In this document: one piece after another, positions 8,344 through 18,034 of the stretch
Layout: each line of letters opens with the position of its first letter
Numbering within the stretch: position 1 is the first letter of the stretch
DNA from: Pontivivens sp032464575
Lineage (GTDB): Bacteria; Pseudomonadota; Alphaproteobacteria; Rhodobacterales; Rhodobacteraceae
Length of the DNA stretch: 64,000 nt
Direction of reading: 5' to 3'
Assembly: GCA_032464575.1 (NCBI GenBank)
Contig: JAWDKM010000001.1
Location: forward strand, 62,001-126,000
Notes under the pieces: model-generated
What the model was told of the DNA's origin: nothing
The model's database searches: none
Seen by the model: the letters and a program-made list of their open reading frames with translations, nothing else
Made by a program: the position numbers and the translations under genes

Positions 8344-11300
8344 TCATTCGGCGGCGAGCGGACGTTCGCCGGGGCGCGGCAAGTCCGGTGCGTCGGGCTC
8401 GGGCCCGGGCCAAACGGTGTCGTCGGTCCAGTCGATCTCGCCCGGACGCCGCACGCGGCGCGCCCGTGTCCGCAGGGCGCCGTCGCGGTTGACGCGCGCC
8501 TCCCGGCCGCTGAGCAGACCGCGCAGGCCGCGCGCCAGCCAGCGCAGGATGCTCATCGCCCAGACCCGGAGCGCCAGCATCGCCGGCGTGAAGACCAGCG
8601 TCAGCACCGTCGCGATGCCCAGGCCGAAGACCACAGCCGTCGCGAGCTGTTTCCACCACAGTGCGGTGGGCGCATCGACCGCATAGCCGCCCTGCGCGAA
8701 GTTGAGCGACACGCCCCAGGCCATCGGCGCCAGACCCGCCATCGTGGTGATGGTGGTCAGCAGCACCGGCCGCAGGCGGTCCTGCGCGGTGCGCGCGATT
8801 GCCTCCAGCCGCGACATGTAGCGGCTGTATTCCTGGTAGGTGTCGATCAGAACGATGTTGTTGTTCACCACGATCCCCGCCAGCGCCACGATCCCCGTGC
8901 CGGTCATGATGATCGAGAAGGGCTGGTTCATGATGATCATGCCCCACAGCGCCCCCGCCACGCTCATCACCACCGCCATCAAGACGACGACCGCGTTGTA
9001 GAACGAGTTGAACTGCGCGAGCAGGATCACGAACATCAGGCCGAGCGCACCGGCGAAGGCCGACATCAGGAACGCCTGGCTCTCCGCCTGTTCCTCCTGA
9101 TCGCCGGTCCATTCCCAGCTCACGGTGGCGGGGAAGGGGGCCTCGGTCTCGATCCAGCTCGTCAGCGCCTCGATCCGCTCGGTGGGCGTGACGGGGGCGA
9201 CGACGTACTCGTCGCCCGCATATTCCCCCGCCTCGGCGGCCGGCACGACATCGACGACCGAGCCGTCCTCGGCAAGCGTCACCGTCATCAGGCCGTCCGC
9301 CACGTTGGCGCGCACGTCGAAATAGCGCTGCGAGTTGTAGCGGTTGATCTCCGCCAGCTTAGGCACCGGCTGGCGTGTCACGAAGTTCGACAGCGGCACC
9401 AGCCCGTCATTGGTGCGCACCCGCAGCCCGTCGAGCGTGGCGAGGATCCGGTCCTCGTCCGGGAAGCGGACGCGGATGTCGATCTCCTCGTCCGAGGTCT
9501 CGGTCCGCATGGTGTCGAGCAGGATGCCGCGGGTGACGAGCTGGACCATGCCGCCGACGATGGCCACGTCCGCGCCGTAGCGGCCCGCGGCCTCCACATC
9601 CACGTCGATCTGCCAGTCGATGCCGGGCAGGGGCCGCGTGTCGTCCACGTCGATCAGCCCGTCCGTCCCGTCGAACTGCATCCGCGCGGTGGTGGAGGCG
9701 GCCAGCAGCTCGTCCCAGTCCGTGCCCGTCAGCCGCAGATGCACGGGCTTGCCGGAGGCCGGACCCTGCGCCGCCTCGCTGATTTCCGCCCGGATGCCCG
9801 GGATCTCCGCCAGCTTCTCGTTGATCTCGTCGAGGATAACGTTGCCGTCGCGCCGGGTGCCCCAGGGCTCCAGCTCGATCTGCACCTGGCCGATCGCATC
9901 CTTGGGCGCGCTGTCGCCGCCGGTGTTCTGGTTGAGCCCGCCCGAGCCCGCGAAGGCGAAGATCGACTCCACCCCGTCGGTGCCCAGGATCACGTCCTCG
10001 ACCTCGCGCACCAGCCGGTCCTTTTCGTCGAGGCTGAGGTTGCCGCGGGCGCGCACATAGGCGATGGCGCGCTCCGGCTCCTGCTCGACGAAGAATTCCA
10101 CGCCATTGTTGTTCTGGCCGAAATAGCCGAACGTGAAGAAGACGAAGCCGCCCACGGCAAGGATGGTGAGCAGCGGCGTGATCGGGTTCGACACGTTCAT
10201 CTTCGTCAGCCAGCCGAAGACGTTGTGGCGGTAGCCCGCGCGCGGCGCCGCGTCCCGCGGGCTGCGCTTGAACGAGCCCCCGACCAACGACAGCGCCATG
10301 AACATCAGCACGATGCCCGCCGCCAGCGGCAGCCGCGCAGCCGGAATTGTGAGGAACGCCATGATGACGCCGGCCAAGAGCGCCCCCACCACGAGGAACA
10401 GCACGATGCGCAGGGCCCAGTGCAGGCCCCGTTGCAGGCCCTTCGAGCCGTTCTCCAGCGCTCGCGTGATGCGCCCGGCCACGCCGCCCACCACCGGCAG
10501 GTAGACAAGTGCCACCACCAGCGACGCGGAGAGGACGAAGATCAGCGTGACGGGCAGCATTCCCATGAACTCGCCGGGAATGCCGGGCCAGAACAGCATC
10601 GGCAGGAAGGCGCAGAGCGTCGTCGCGGTCGACGATATGATCGGCCAGAACATGCGCTTCGCCGATGCCGCGTAGGCCCGCATCGGCCCCTCGCCGTTCT
10701 GGATCCGCTTGTCGGCGTATTCCACCACCACGATCGCGCCGTCGACCAGCATGCCCACGGCGAGGATCAGGCCGAACATCACGATGTTGGACACCGTCAT
10801 GCCGAGGATCGAGAGGAGTGCGAAGCAGAGCAGGAACGAGGTCGGGATCGCGAAGCCCACCAGCAGGGCGGAGCGCATGCCCAGTGCCCCCAGCATCACG
10901 ATCATCACCAGCGCGATCGCGGTGAGGACCGAGGCTTCGAGCTGGCTGACCATGTCGCGCACATTGGTCGACTCGTCCATCGAGAAGTCGACCTGCACCG
11001 CGTCCTGCAGCTCGGGCGGCCACATCGCCACCTGCTCGGCCACCGTCTGGCGCAGCAGCGCGACCGTGTCGATCAGGTTCACGCCCTTGCGCTTGACGAC
11101 CTGCAGCGCGACCGTCGTCTCGCCGTTGTAACGCGCGGTGCCCTGCGCGTCCTCGAAGGTCAGGCGGATGCTCGCGAGATCGCCCAGCGTGATCACCCGG
11201 TCGCCGTTCACCTTCACCGGCAGGTCGTAGACGTCCTGCGGCTCGTCGAAGCTCGACGGGATCTTCACCGCATAGGCGCCGGAGCCGTTCTCGACCTCGC

Positions 11301-11946
11301 CCGCGGCGACGAGCTGGTTGTTGTTCTGCACCGCGGCCAGCAGTTCCCCGGCCGTGACGTTGTAAGCCTCCAGCAGCAGGGGGTCGATGATGACCTCGAG
11401 CATCTCGTCGCGATGTCCGGCGAGGCCCGCTTCCAGAACCTCGGGCAGGGCCTCCACCTCGTCCTGCAGGTCCTTGACGATCCTCAGCAATGTCCGCTCG
11501 GGCACGTTGCCCGACAGCGACACGACGAGGATCGGAAACTCGGAGAAGTTGATCTCGCTGATCGTCGGCTCCTCGGCGTCGTCGGGGAAGTCGGCCTGCG
11601 CCTGATCCACCTTGTCGCGCACGTCCGCGATGGTCGCCGACTTGTCCCAGCCGAACTCGAACTCCAGAACGACGATCCCCACGCCTTCCGCGGCGGTGGA
11701 GGTCATGCTGTCCAGACCTTCGAGGTCGCGCAGCTCCGTCTCCAGCGGACGGACGAGCAGATCCTCCGAATCCTCGGCACTCACGCCGGGCAGGGGGGCG
11801 GTGACGACGAGGACGGGGACGTCGATATCCGGCTCCCCCTCCTTCGGAAGGCCGGTATAGGCGAGCCACCCCGCCGCGAGCGACAGGACGATGAAGGCGA
11901 AGACCATGCGGGCGCGCGAGGCGGCCCAGTCGACGATACCCGTCAT
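8344..11946 (-). CDS. RND efflux transporter permease (HAE1/AcrB type)
   Basis: 1200-residue inner-membrane proton-driven efflux pump subunit. Domain order: TM1 (about 13-30), a periplasmic porter domain with NNNQLVAAGEVENGSGAY, then TM2-6 including the TM4 motif GMLVDGAIVVVE (Asp402). A second half repeats this layout, with GIVVNNNIVLIDTYQEY in its matching helix. TM4 has Asp-Gly where AcrB has an Asp pair. The protein is about 150 residues longer than typical, with two extra hydrophobic segments (about 511-533 and 538-557) before TM7. It overlaps the adaptor gene by 4 nt (ATGA), indicating one operon. No outer-membrane factor gene is adjacent. Confidence 0.92.
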   Translation of the reverse strand: MTGIVDWAASRARMVFAFIVLSLAAGWLAYTGLPKEGEPDIDVPVLVVTAPLPGVSAEDSEDLLVRPLETELRDLEGLDSMTSTAAEGVGIVVLEFEFGWDKSATIADVRDKVDQAQADFPDDAEEPTISEINFSEFPILVVSLSGNVPERTLLRIVKDLQDEVEALPEVLEAGLAGHRDEMLEVIIDPLLLEAYNVTAGELLAAVQNNNQLVAAGEVENGSGAYAVKIPSSFDEPQDVYDLPVKVNGDRVITLGDLASIRLTFEDAQGTARYNGETTVALQVVKRKGVNLIDTVALLRQTVAEQVAMWPPELQDAVQVDFSMDESTNVRDMVSQLEASVLTAIALVMIVMLGALGMRSALLVGFAIPTSFLLCFALLSILGMTVSNIVMFGLILAVGMLVDGAIVVVEYADKRIQNGEGPMRAYAASAKRMFWPIISSTATTLCAFLPMLFWPGIPGEFMGMLPVTLIFVLSASLVVALVYLPVVGGVAGRITRALENGSKGLQRGLHWALRIVLFLVVGALLAGVIMAFLTIPAARLPLAAGIVLMFMALSLVGGSFKRSPRDAAPRAGYRHNVFGWLTKMNVSNPITPLLTILAVGGFVFFTFGYFGQNNNGVEFFVEQEPERAIAYVRARGNLSLDEKDRLVREVEDVILGTDGVESIFAFAGSGGLNQNTGGDSAPKDAIGQVQIELEPWGTRRDGNVILDEINEKLAEIPGIRAEISEAAQGPASGKPVHLRLTGTDWDELLAASTTARMQFDGTDGLIDVDDTRPLPGIDWQIDVDVEAAGRYGADVAIVGGMVQLVTRGILLDTMRTETSDEEIDIRVRFPDEDRILATLDGLRVRTNDGLVPLSNFVTRQPVPKLAEINRYNSQRYFDVRANVADGLMTVTLAEDGSVVDVVPAAEAGEYAGDEYVVAPVTPTERIEALTSWIETEAPFPATVSWEWTGDQEEQAESQAFLMSAFAGALGLMFVILLAQFNSFYNAVVVLMAVVMSVAGALWGMIIMNQPFSIIMTGTGIVALAGIVVNNNIVLIDTYQEYSRYMSRLEAIARTAQDRLRPVLLTTITTMAGLAPMAWGVSLNFAQGGYAVDAPTALWWKQLATAVVFGLGIATVLTLVFTPAMLALRVWAMSILRWLARGLRGLLSGREARVNRDGALRTRARRVRRPGEIDWTDDTVWPGPEPDAPDLPRPGERPLAAE

Positions 11947-13316
11947 TGCGCGATGTCCTCTGCTGCGGCGTCGGGAACGCGCAGGTTGTCGGGCCGGGGG
12001 CGCGGCGGCGCCATGCCAATCTCCGCCTGAACCGCCTGCGCGGGCGCATCCGCCAGCATGTCGACGGCGCTCAGCGACGCCTCCTCCCCCTCGGCTTCGG
12101 ACGGCATCATGTCGGCGAGGGTGGTGAGCTGCGGCGCGGGCGCGTCGAGCGGCAGGCCGGGGATGAGGCCCGGCGCCAGGGACGAGTGATCGGTCTCGTC
12201 CGCACCGGCCTCGCGGAAGGTCGGCGCGACGCTGCGGCCGTCATTCACGAATTCCTGCCCGACGACGATCACGTCCTCCTGCGTCTCGAGACCCGACACC
12301 CATACGCCGTCCACGCCGTCGCGGATGATCTCCACCGGCTTGAACAGCGCCATGCCGTCCTCGACCACCCGCACGCCGAGCGCGCCGGTATCGTCCAGCG
12401 TGAGGGAGGCCTGCGGCAGCAGGTGCGCGGTCACGCCCGCCAGCGCGATCACGATCTCAGCGGTTGAGCCGTCGCGCAGCGCGCCTTCGGGGTTGGGCAC
12501 CACCACCTCGACGCGGAAGGTGCGGGTCAGTGAATCGGCGGAGCGGCCGACGAAGACGACCTGGCCCGTGACCTCCTCGCCCGATATCAGCCGCGCGCCC
12601 GCCTGGGCGCCGACCTGGATCTTGTTCACGTCCCGCTCGGCAGCGAAGCCCACGAGGCGGATCTCGCTCAGGTCCAGGATCGTCGCGCAGACCGTGCCGG
12701 AGGTCAGCAGCGAGCCGAGCTCGGCCGTGTCGGTCTCCAGCACACCGGCGAAGGGGGCGCGGATCTCCAGCCGCTCGATCTCCCGCTGGGCCGCCTCGAC
12801 CGCCGCGATGGCCGCTTCGAGCTGCGCGCGCCGCGAGATGGCCTGGTTCTCCGACGTGATGCCCCGCTGCGAAAGCTGGCTGGCCGCCACGTCGTTGGCC
12901 TGCGCCTCGGCCAGCGCCGCGCGCGCCTGGGCGAGCTCCGCCTGCCGCGTCTGCGCGTCGAGCCGGCACAGAAGGTCCCCCTCCTGCACCTGGCGCCCCT
13001 TGCGCAGCGGGGGCGAGATCACCTGACCCGTCGTCTCGGCCGCAACATCCACGTTGCGCGCCGCCTCGGTGCGCCCGCGCAGGACGATGCCGCTCTGCAC
13101 CTCGCGCGCCTCCGATCGCAGGGCCACCACCGCGATGGGCTGCGTGACGTCGGTCTCCTGGATGACGGCGACCGTTTCCTCCTCGGCCGCGGCCGCGGCG
13201 GTCTCCTCGCTCTCGGCCGGGGCGGGCAGCCACGCCATCAGGCGCTCGCGCTCCAGCACCACCATGTAGAGCGTCCCGATGACCAGGATTGCGGACAAAA
13301 TCGGCAGGATCTTCAT
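11943..13316 (-). CDS. RND efflux periplasmic adaptor subunit (membrane fusion protein)
   Basis: 457-residue HlyD/MFP-family adaptor linking the permease to an outer-membrane channel. It has an N-terminal membrane anchor (about 4-21), a split lipoyl-like domain (TTGQVISPPLRKGRQVQEGD and APFAGVLE), and an alpha-helical hairpin (about 120-175). Beta-barrel regions follow, and the C-terminal tail is unusually long and Ala/Pro-rich. ATG 13316 is preferred: GGAG lies 7 nt upstream and the hydrophobic anchor begins directly after it. In-frame upstream starts up to 13370 are possible. First gene of the operon, divergent from the YfgM-like gene. Confidence 0.9.
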   Translation of the reverse strand: MKILPILSAILVIGTLYMVVLERERLMAWLPAPAESEETAAAAAEEETVAVIQETDVTQPIAVVALRSEAREVQSGIVLRGRTEAARNVDVAAETTGQVISPPLRKGRQVQEGDLLCRLDAQTRQAELAQARAALAEAQANDVAASQLSQRGITSENQAISRRAQLEAAIAAVEAAQREIERLEIRAPFAGVLETDTAELGSLLTSGTVCATILDLSEIRLVGFAAERDVNKIQVGAQAGARLISGEEVTGQVVFVGRSADSLTRTFRVEVVVPNPEGALRDGSTAEIVIALAGVTAHLLPQASLTLDDTGALGVRVVEDGMALFKPVEIIRDGVDGVWVSGLETQEDVIVVGQEFVNDGRSVAPTFREAGADETDHSSLAPGLIPGLPLDAPAPQLTTLADMMPSEAEGEEASLSAVDMLADAPAQAVQAEIGMAPPRPRPDNLRVPDAAAEDIAQ

Positions 13317-13479
13317 GTCTGGTCTCCGAGACATCGGTTTGCACATTGGTGCGAGATAGCGAGGCCACATTATCGCAACAAGTGCGCTGCGGCAATTTAT
13401 GTGAACGCGGGTCTCTTTTCGGAAACAATTGGCTTGCGCAACGCCACGGATGCCTCAAAACCGGGCAGATGCTTTCGCT

Positions 13480-13507
13480 TTGCACCTTGCGAACCGGTCC
13501 GCTAGTG
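13480..13507 (+). promoter_or_regulatory. Candidate promoter for yfgM-like/bamB
   Basis: TTGCAC (13480-13485), 16-bp spacer, CTAGTG (13502-13507), 33 bp before the GTG start. The TTGnnC-N16-CTAG layout resembles the candidates at 38001 and 15664. Based on sequence match only. Confidence 0.4.
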
Positions 13508-13540
13508 TCCCGCGCGAACCGGATATGCAGGGGAATTGCG

Positions 13541-14227
13541 GTGAGCGACACCGACTCATTCATCGACGAAGTCAGCGAAGAGGTCCGCCGCGACCGGCTC
13601 TACCGTTACCTGCGGCGCTATGGCTGGATCGCCATCGTCCTGGTGCTCCTGATCGTGGGCGGCGCGGCCTTCAACGAATGGCGCCAGGCGCAGGCCCGGG
13701 CGGAGGCCGAGGCATTCGGCGGCGCCCTCGCCGACGCGCTGACGGACGGCGAGCTCGACACCCGCATCGCGAGCCTTCAGGAACTGGCCGCCGGGGCGCA
13801 GGGCGATGCCGCCCACCTCGCCGCCTTCGCCCGCGCCCAGGCCCTCGTCGCCGCGGACCGGCCTGTGGAGGCCGCGGCCGCCTTCGCCGAGATCGCGGCG
13901 TCGGACGCGGACCCGCTCTACACCTCGCTGGCCGCCCTGCGCGCCAACAGCGTGCCCGGTGCGCTGCCGAGCCCGCAGGAGCGCATCGACGCGATGACCG
14001 ACCTCCTGTTGGAGGACGCGCCCTTCGGCCTCCTCGCCACGGAGCAGCGGGCCCTCGCCCTGATCGAGGAGGGCGACATCGCGGGCGCCCACGCCGATTT
14101 CGAGACCATCCTCAACGATCCGCTCGCGACCCGCGCCCTGCGCGACCGCACGCTCCAGATGCTCATCGCGACCGGGGGCGAGGCCCCGACCGAAGCGACG
14201 CTCGTCACGCCCACTCAAGGAAACTGA
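13541..14227 (+). CDS. YfgM-like tetratricopeptide membrane protein
   Basis: 228-residue inner-membrane protein with a short cytoplasmic N-terminus and one TM helix (about 28-44, WIAIVLVLLIVGGAAF). An Ala-rich helical periplasmic part holds TPR-like repeats. This matches YfgM, a SecYEG-associated ancillary factor encoded before bamB in many proteobacteria. The start is GTG 13541 with AGGGGAAT upstream; the frame is open further upstream but would read through the promoter region. bamB begins 5 bp after the stop, so both likely serve outer-membrane protein delivery. Confidence 0.75.
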   Translation: MSDTDSFIDEVSEEVRRDRLYRYLRRYGWIAIVLVLLIVGGAAFNEWRQAQARAEAEAFGGALADALTDGELDTRIASLQELAAGAQGDAAHLAAFARAQALVAADRPVEAAAAFAEIAASDADPLYTSLAALRANSVPGALPSPQERIDAMTDLLLEDAPFGLLATEQRALALIEEGDIAGAHADFETILNDPLATRALRDRTLQMLIATGGEAPTEATLVTPTQGN

Positions 14228-14232
14228 TCACC

Positions 14233-15531
14233 ATGCGGCACCTCCTGCTTCTCGCCTCCGCCGGAGTCGCCCTGTCCGCGTGCGGCATCTTCTCCGGCGA
14301 GGAGCCGCCGCTGCCCGGCGAGCGCATTCCCGTCCGCCCGGCTTCGGCTGAGGAGGCCGTGCGCGGCACGGCCCAGCCGGTCGCCCTCGGCGCCCCGCGT
14401 CCCAACACGAGCTGGACCCATGAGGGCGGCACGCCGAGCCACACCATCGCGCATCCCGCCCTGGGCGCCGAGCTCTCGCGGGCCTTCGGCACCGATGTCG
14501 GGGCAGGGCGCAGCGGCGACGTGCGGCTGACCTCCGGTCCCGTGGTCGGGGCGGAGGCGATCTACACCCTCGACGCCACCGCGGGCGTCACCGCCACCGC
14601 GCCCGACGGCTCCCGCCTCTGGTCCCGCTCGCTGGTGCCCGACGGGCAGCCGCGCGAGGACGGCTTCGGCGGCGGCGTCGCCCTGGGGCAGGGGGCGGTC
14701 TACGCCACCACGGGCTTCGGCGACATCTACGCGCTCGACGCGGCCACGGGCGCGATCCTGTGGCAGCAGAACGTGGGCGCGCCCTTCCGCGCGGCCCCCG
14801 TCGTCAGCGGCCGCCGGGTCGTCGCCGTCTCGCGCAACGACGTGGCCACCGCCTTCGATGTCGAGAGCGGGACCATCGCCTGGCGCGTCAGCGGCGCGCG
14901 CGGCACCGCGGGCGTGCTGGGCGGCGCACAGCCGACCGCCTTCGACGGCCTCGTCGTGCTGCCCTTCTCCTCCGGCGAGGTGCTCGCCGTCTTCGACCGC
15001 AACGGCCGCCGCGCCTGGGCCAATGCCCTCGGCTCCGGCCGCCGGGGCCTCGCGCGCGCGTCCATTGCGGACGTGACCGGCGACCCTGTCTTCTCGGGCA
15101 CGGACGTGATCGCGGGCAACCAGTCGGGCAGCCTCGTCTCCATCGACGCGCGCACCGGCATCCGCAACTGGACCCAGAGCGAGGGCGCGCAGGACGCGGT
15201 CCTCGCCGTCGGCGGCGCGCTCTGGTTCGTCTCCGACCGGGCGGAGCTCATCCGCCTTGATGCGGAGGGCGGGGGCGTCGTCTGGCGCGTGCAGCTGCCC
15301 GAGCGCAACCCCCGCGACCGCGACCTCGCCGCGCGCTACACCGGCCCGGTGCTCGCGGGCGGGCGGCTCTTCGTCGCGAACGGCCATGACGGGGTGCTGG
15401 TCTTCGACCCGGCGAGCGGGGACGAACTCGGCCGCCTCGACGTGCCCGGCGGGGCTGCCGCCGCGCCCGCCGTCGCCAACGAGACGCTCTACGTCCTCTC
15501 GAACGACGCGCGCCTGATCGCCTTCCGCTGA
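14233..15531 (+). CDS. bamB: Outer membrane assembly lipoprotein BamB
   Basis: 432-residue PQQ-like beta-propeller lipoprotein of the BAM complex, which folds outer-membrane proteins. The signal peptide ends in the lipobox LSAC (Cys17). Repeated blades follow the pattern YALDAATGAILWQ, FDVESGTIAWR, SIDARTGIRNW and RLDAEGGGVVW. ATG 14233 immediately follows the yfgM-like stop. The pairing with der downstream is a common alphaproteobacterial order. Confidence 0.92.
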   Translation: MRHLLLLASAGVALSACGIFSGEEPPLPGERIPVRPASAEEAVRGTAQPVALGAPRPNTSWTHEGGTPSHTIAHPALGAELSRAFGTDVGAGRSGDVRLTSGPVVGAEAIYTLDATAGVTATAPDGSRLWSRSLVPDGQPREDGFGGGVALGQGAVYATTGFGDIYALDAATGAILWQQNVGAPFRAAPVVSGRRVVAVSRNDVATAFDVESGTIAWRVSGARGTAGVLGGAQPTAFDGLVVLPFSSGEVLAVFDRNGRRAWANALGSGRRGLARASIADVTGDPVFSGTDVIAGNQSGSLVSIDARTGIRNWTQSEGAQDAVLAVGGALWFVSDRAELIRLDAEGGGVVWRVQLPERNPRDRDLAARYTGPVLAGGRLFVANGHDGVLVFDPASGDELGRLDVPGGAAAAPAVANETLYVLSNDARLIAFR

Positions 15532-15540
15532 GCCCGATCC

Positions 15541-15607
15541 GGTCCGGCGCCGCCCGATACGGGGCCGGACCCAGCCCCTTCATCTTTCCCCAAATACGCC
15601 GGGCGCC
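15541..15607. repeat. Hairpin plus one copy of the GTATT dispersed repeat
   Basis: 15541-15571 forms a stem GGTCCGGC/GCCGGACC just after bamB. It is followed at 15578-15607 by CTTCATCTTTCCCCAAATAC and CGCCGGGCGCC, a single reverse copy of the family-B repeat. There is no T-run, so termination is uncertain. Confidence 0.5.
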
Positions 15608-15663
15608 GTCGCCCGCGCCGGGCGCTCGGTCGCCCGTCTGGCGCGCGCGGCTGCGTCTGGCCC

Positions 15664-15691
15664 TTTCCAACACCGGCAAAAGGCGCTAGAC
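15664..15691 (+). promoter_or_regulatory. Weak candidate promoter for der
   Basis: TTTCCA (15664-15669), 16-bp spacer, CTAGAC (15686-15691), 30 bp before der. The -10 element is identical to that proposed for fabD; the -35 is poor. Confidence 0.3.
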
Positions 15692-15721
15692 GGCGGCGTT
15701 TTCCGGCTCAGGTAGCAACCC

Positions 15722-17137
15722 ATGTCCTTCACCCTCGCCATCGTCGGCCGCCCCAATGTCGGCAAGTCCACGCTGTTCAACCGGCTGGTGGGCAAGCGGC
15801 TGGCGCTGGTCGACGACCAGCCCGGCGTCACCCGCGACCTGCGCGAGGGGGCCGCGCGCCTCGGCCAGCTCCGCTTCACGGTGATCGACACCGCGGGGCT
15901 GGAGGAGGCGACGGATGAGAGCCTGCCGGGCCGGATGCGCGCGCTCACGGAACGCGCGGTGGCGGAGGCCGACCTCTGCCTCTTCGTCATCGACGCGCGC
16001 ACCGGCGTGACGCAGCCCGACATGGTCTTCGCCGACATCCTCAGGAAGCGTGCCGACGGTCGCGTGATCCTCGCCGCGAACAAGGCCGAGGGCAACGCGG
16101 GCGATGCGGGCTACTACGAGGCCTACACGTTGGGTCTCGGCGAGCCGATCCCGATCTCCGCCGAGCATGGCGAGGGCATGGACGACCTGCGCGCCGTGCT
16201 TGAGCCCTGGGCCGAGCAGTTCGATGCCCGCGAGGCAGTGACCGAGCTCGAGGAAGGGGAGGAGGCCCCCGACCGCCCCCTCCAGATCGCCGTGGTCGGC
16301 CGCCCCAATGCCGGAAAATCCACGCTCATCAACAAGATCCTCGGCGAGGACCGCCTGCTGACCGGCCCCGAGGCCGGGATCACCCGCGACAGCATCGCCG
16401 TGCCCGTCCGCTGGGGCGACCGCGATTTCCGCATCTTCGACACGGCCGGTATGCGCAAGCGCGCCAAGGTGCAGGAAAAGCTCGAAAAACTCTCCGTCTC
16501 CGACGGCCTGCGCGCGGTGAAGTTCGCCGAAGTCGTCGTCGTCGTCCTCGACACCTCGATCCCGTTCGAGAGCCAGGACCTGCGCATCGCCGACCTTGCG
16601 GAGCGTGAGGGCCGCGCCGTCGTCTTCGCCGCCAACAAGTGGGACGCGGAGGAGCATCGCGCCGAGCGTCTCGCCAGCATGAAGGAGCAGCTTGCGCGCC
16701 TGTTGCCCCAACTTTCCGGCGCACCGCTCGTGACGGTCTCCGCACTGACGGGCCGCGGCCTCGACCGACTGCGAGAGGCCATCGTGTCAGCCCACGACGT
16801 CTGGAACCGGCGCGTGCCGACGGGGCGCCTCAACCAGTGGCTCGCCGACCAGACCTCGGCCCATCCGCCGCCCGCACCCGGCGGCCGCCGCATCCGCCTG
16901 CGCTACATGACGCAGGCCAAGACCCGGCCCCCGACCTTCATCGTCTTCGCGAGCCTGCCCGAGGACCTGCCCGCCTCCTACAAGCGCTTCCTTGTCAACG
17001 GGTTGCGGCGCGACTTCGACCTTCCGGGTACGCCGATCCGGCTGGAGTTCCGCAAGCGCGACAACCCCTATGCCGACCGCAAGACCCACCGCGCCACCAA
17101 GCTGCGCAAGCGCCCGGGCTACAAGGACGACCGCTAG
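15722..17137 (+). CDS. der: Ribosome biogenesis GTPase Der (EngA)
   Basis: 471-residue tandem GTPase needed for 50S ribosome maturation. Domain 1 has GRPNVGKS (9-16), DTAG (56-59) and NKAE (120-123). Domain 2 has GRPNAGKS (193-200), FDTAGMRKR (239-247) and NKWD (about 303). A C-terminal KH-like domain follows, with a basic tail. Length and order are normal. Its last 4 nt overlap the last 4 nt of the convergent LysR gene. Confidence 0.97.
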   Translation: MSFTLAIVGRPNVGKSTLFNRLVGKRLALVDDQPGVTRDLREGAARLGQLRFTVIDTAGLEEATDESLPGRMRALTERAVAEADLCLFVIDARTGVTQPDMVFADILRKRADGRVILAANKAEGNAGDAGYYEAYTLGLGEPIPISAEHGEGMDDLRAVLEPWAEQFDAREAVTELEEGEEAPDRPLQIAVVGRPNAGKSTLINKILGEDRLLTGPEAGITRDSIAVPVRWGDRDFRIFDTAGMRKRAKVQEKLEKLSVSDGLRAVKFAEVVVVVLDTSIPFESQDLRIADLAEREGRAVVFAANKWDAEEHRAERLASMKEQLARLLPQLSGAPLVTVSALTGRGLDRLREAIVSAHDVWNRRVPTGRLNQWLADQTSAHPPPAPGGRRIRLRYMTQAKTRPPTFIVFASLPEDLPASYKRFLVNGLRRDFDLPGTPIRLEFRKRDNPYADRKTHRATKLRKRPGYKDDR

Positions 17138-17952
17138 AGCGCACGGCAGAGCCCCGCGATCCAGTCGGCCATCACGCCGATCCGCGGCAGGTCACGTCCG
17201 TCGGGGTGGGAGACGAGCCACAGCTCGCGCGGCGAGGGGCTGCCGTCGAGGCGCCCCAGGTCCGGTGGGGTGAGCGCCACCGGCAGCACCGCCCGCCACG
17301 CCCCGTTGCGCAGCGCCGCGATCGCCAGCTCCGCATCGTCGATGAGGAGCGCGCCCCGCGGTCCCGCCTGCCGTGCGAGCCAGCGGCTGTGCGGCAGCCC
17401 CGCCAAGGCTGCATCGTGCCGCAGCCACGGCGCATGGGCCGTCCCGTAGATCCCGTAATCCAGCGTGCCGACCCGCCGCGCCAGAGCTGCCGCCTCGCCG
17501 TCGGGCCGCCCGAGACGCAGCGCCAGGTCGGCCTCCCGCGCGATCACGCCCACATTGCGTCGTTCGGCCGATATCGTGATCTCCAGCGCCGGATGGGCGG
17601 CCAGCAGGCCCGGCAGCGCGGGCATCAGCAGCCGCCGGGCGAGGATCGGCACGGTGCTCACGCGGACCGCGCCCGCCACCGCCTGCGCGCGGCCCGTCGC
17701 GACCTCCACCCCGGCGCGCACCGCCCGCTCGGCCTCCTCCGCCGCGGCGACCAGTGCTGCACCGGCCTCCGTCGGCCGCCATCCGCCGCGCGACCGGTCG
17801 AGAAGGCGCACGCCGCAGGTCCGCTCCAGCCGCGTCAGCCGCCGCGCCACCGTCGTCTCGTCGCAGCGCAGAACGTCGGCCGCGGCGGCCGCCCGACCCG
17901 CGCGCGCCAGCACGAGGAGAAATCGCAGGTCGTCCCAGTCCGGATCCGGCAT
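17134..17952 (-). CDS. LysR family transcriptional regulator
   Basis: 272-residue DNA-binding regulator. An N-terminal winged helix-turn-helix (about 6-63; LAVL-type stretch LLVLARAGRAAAAADVLRCD, then RRLTRLERTCGVRLLDRSRG) is followed by a periplasmic-binding-like effector domain (about 85-272). ATG 17952 (MPDPDWDDLRF) fits the family's usual start; a longer start at 17976 is possible. It is divergent from the YCII gene with an 82-bp gap, the usual arrangement for a LysR target. The effector is unknown. Confidence 0.85.
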   Translation of the reverse strand: MPDPDWDDLRFLLVLARAGRAAAAADVLRCDETTVARRLTRLERTCGVRLLDRSRGGWRPTEAGAALVAAAEEAERAVRAGVEVATGRAQAVAGAVRVSTVPILARRLLMPALPGLLAAHPALEITISAERRNVGVIAREADLALRLGRPDGEAAALARRVGTLDYGIYGTAHAPWLRHDAALAGLPHSRWLARQAGPRGALLIDDAELAIAALRNGAWRAVLPVALTPPDLGRLDGSPSPRELWLVSHPDGRDLPRIGVMADWIAGLCRAL

Positions 17953-18034
17953 TCGTGCAGGATCACATGGCGCCATTGCCTCTTCAACCCGGCACGAAGG
18001 CCGCTAGGCTCTCCCGACAAACATGGAGGCTCCG

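Noticed and set aside
8314..12030. Very long open frame (1238 codons) on the plus strand opposite the RND permease
   Set aside because: High-GC coding DNA leaves antisense frames open; the translation is His/Arg/Gln-rich without family features, while the minus strand gives a clear RND pump. The same applies to long frames opposite the flotillin (5236-7893), fabF-mltG (40494-43268) and gp15 (52371-54884).
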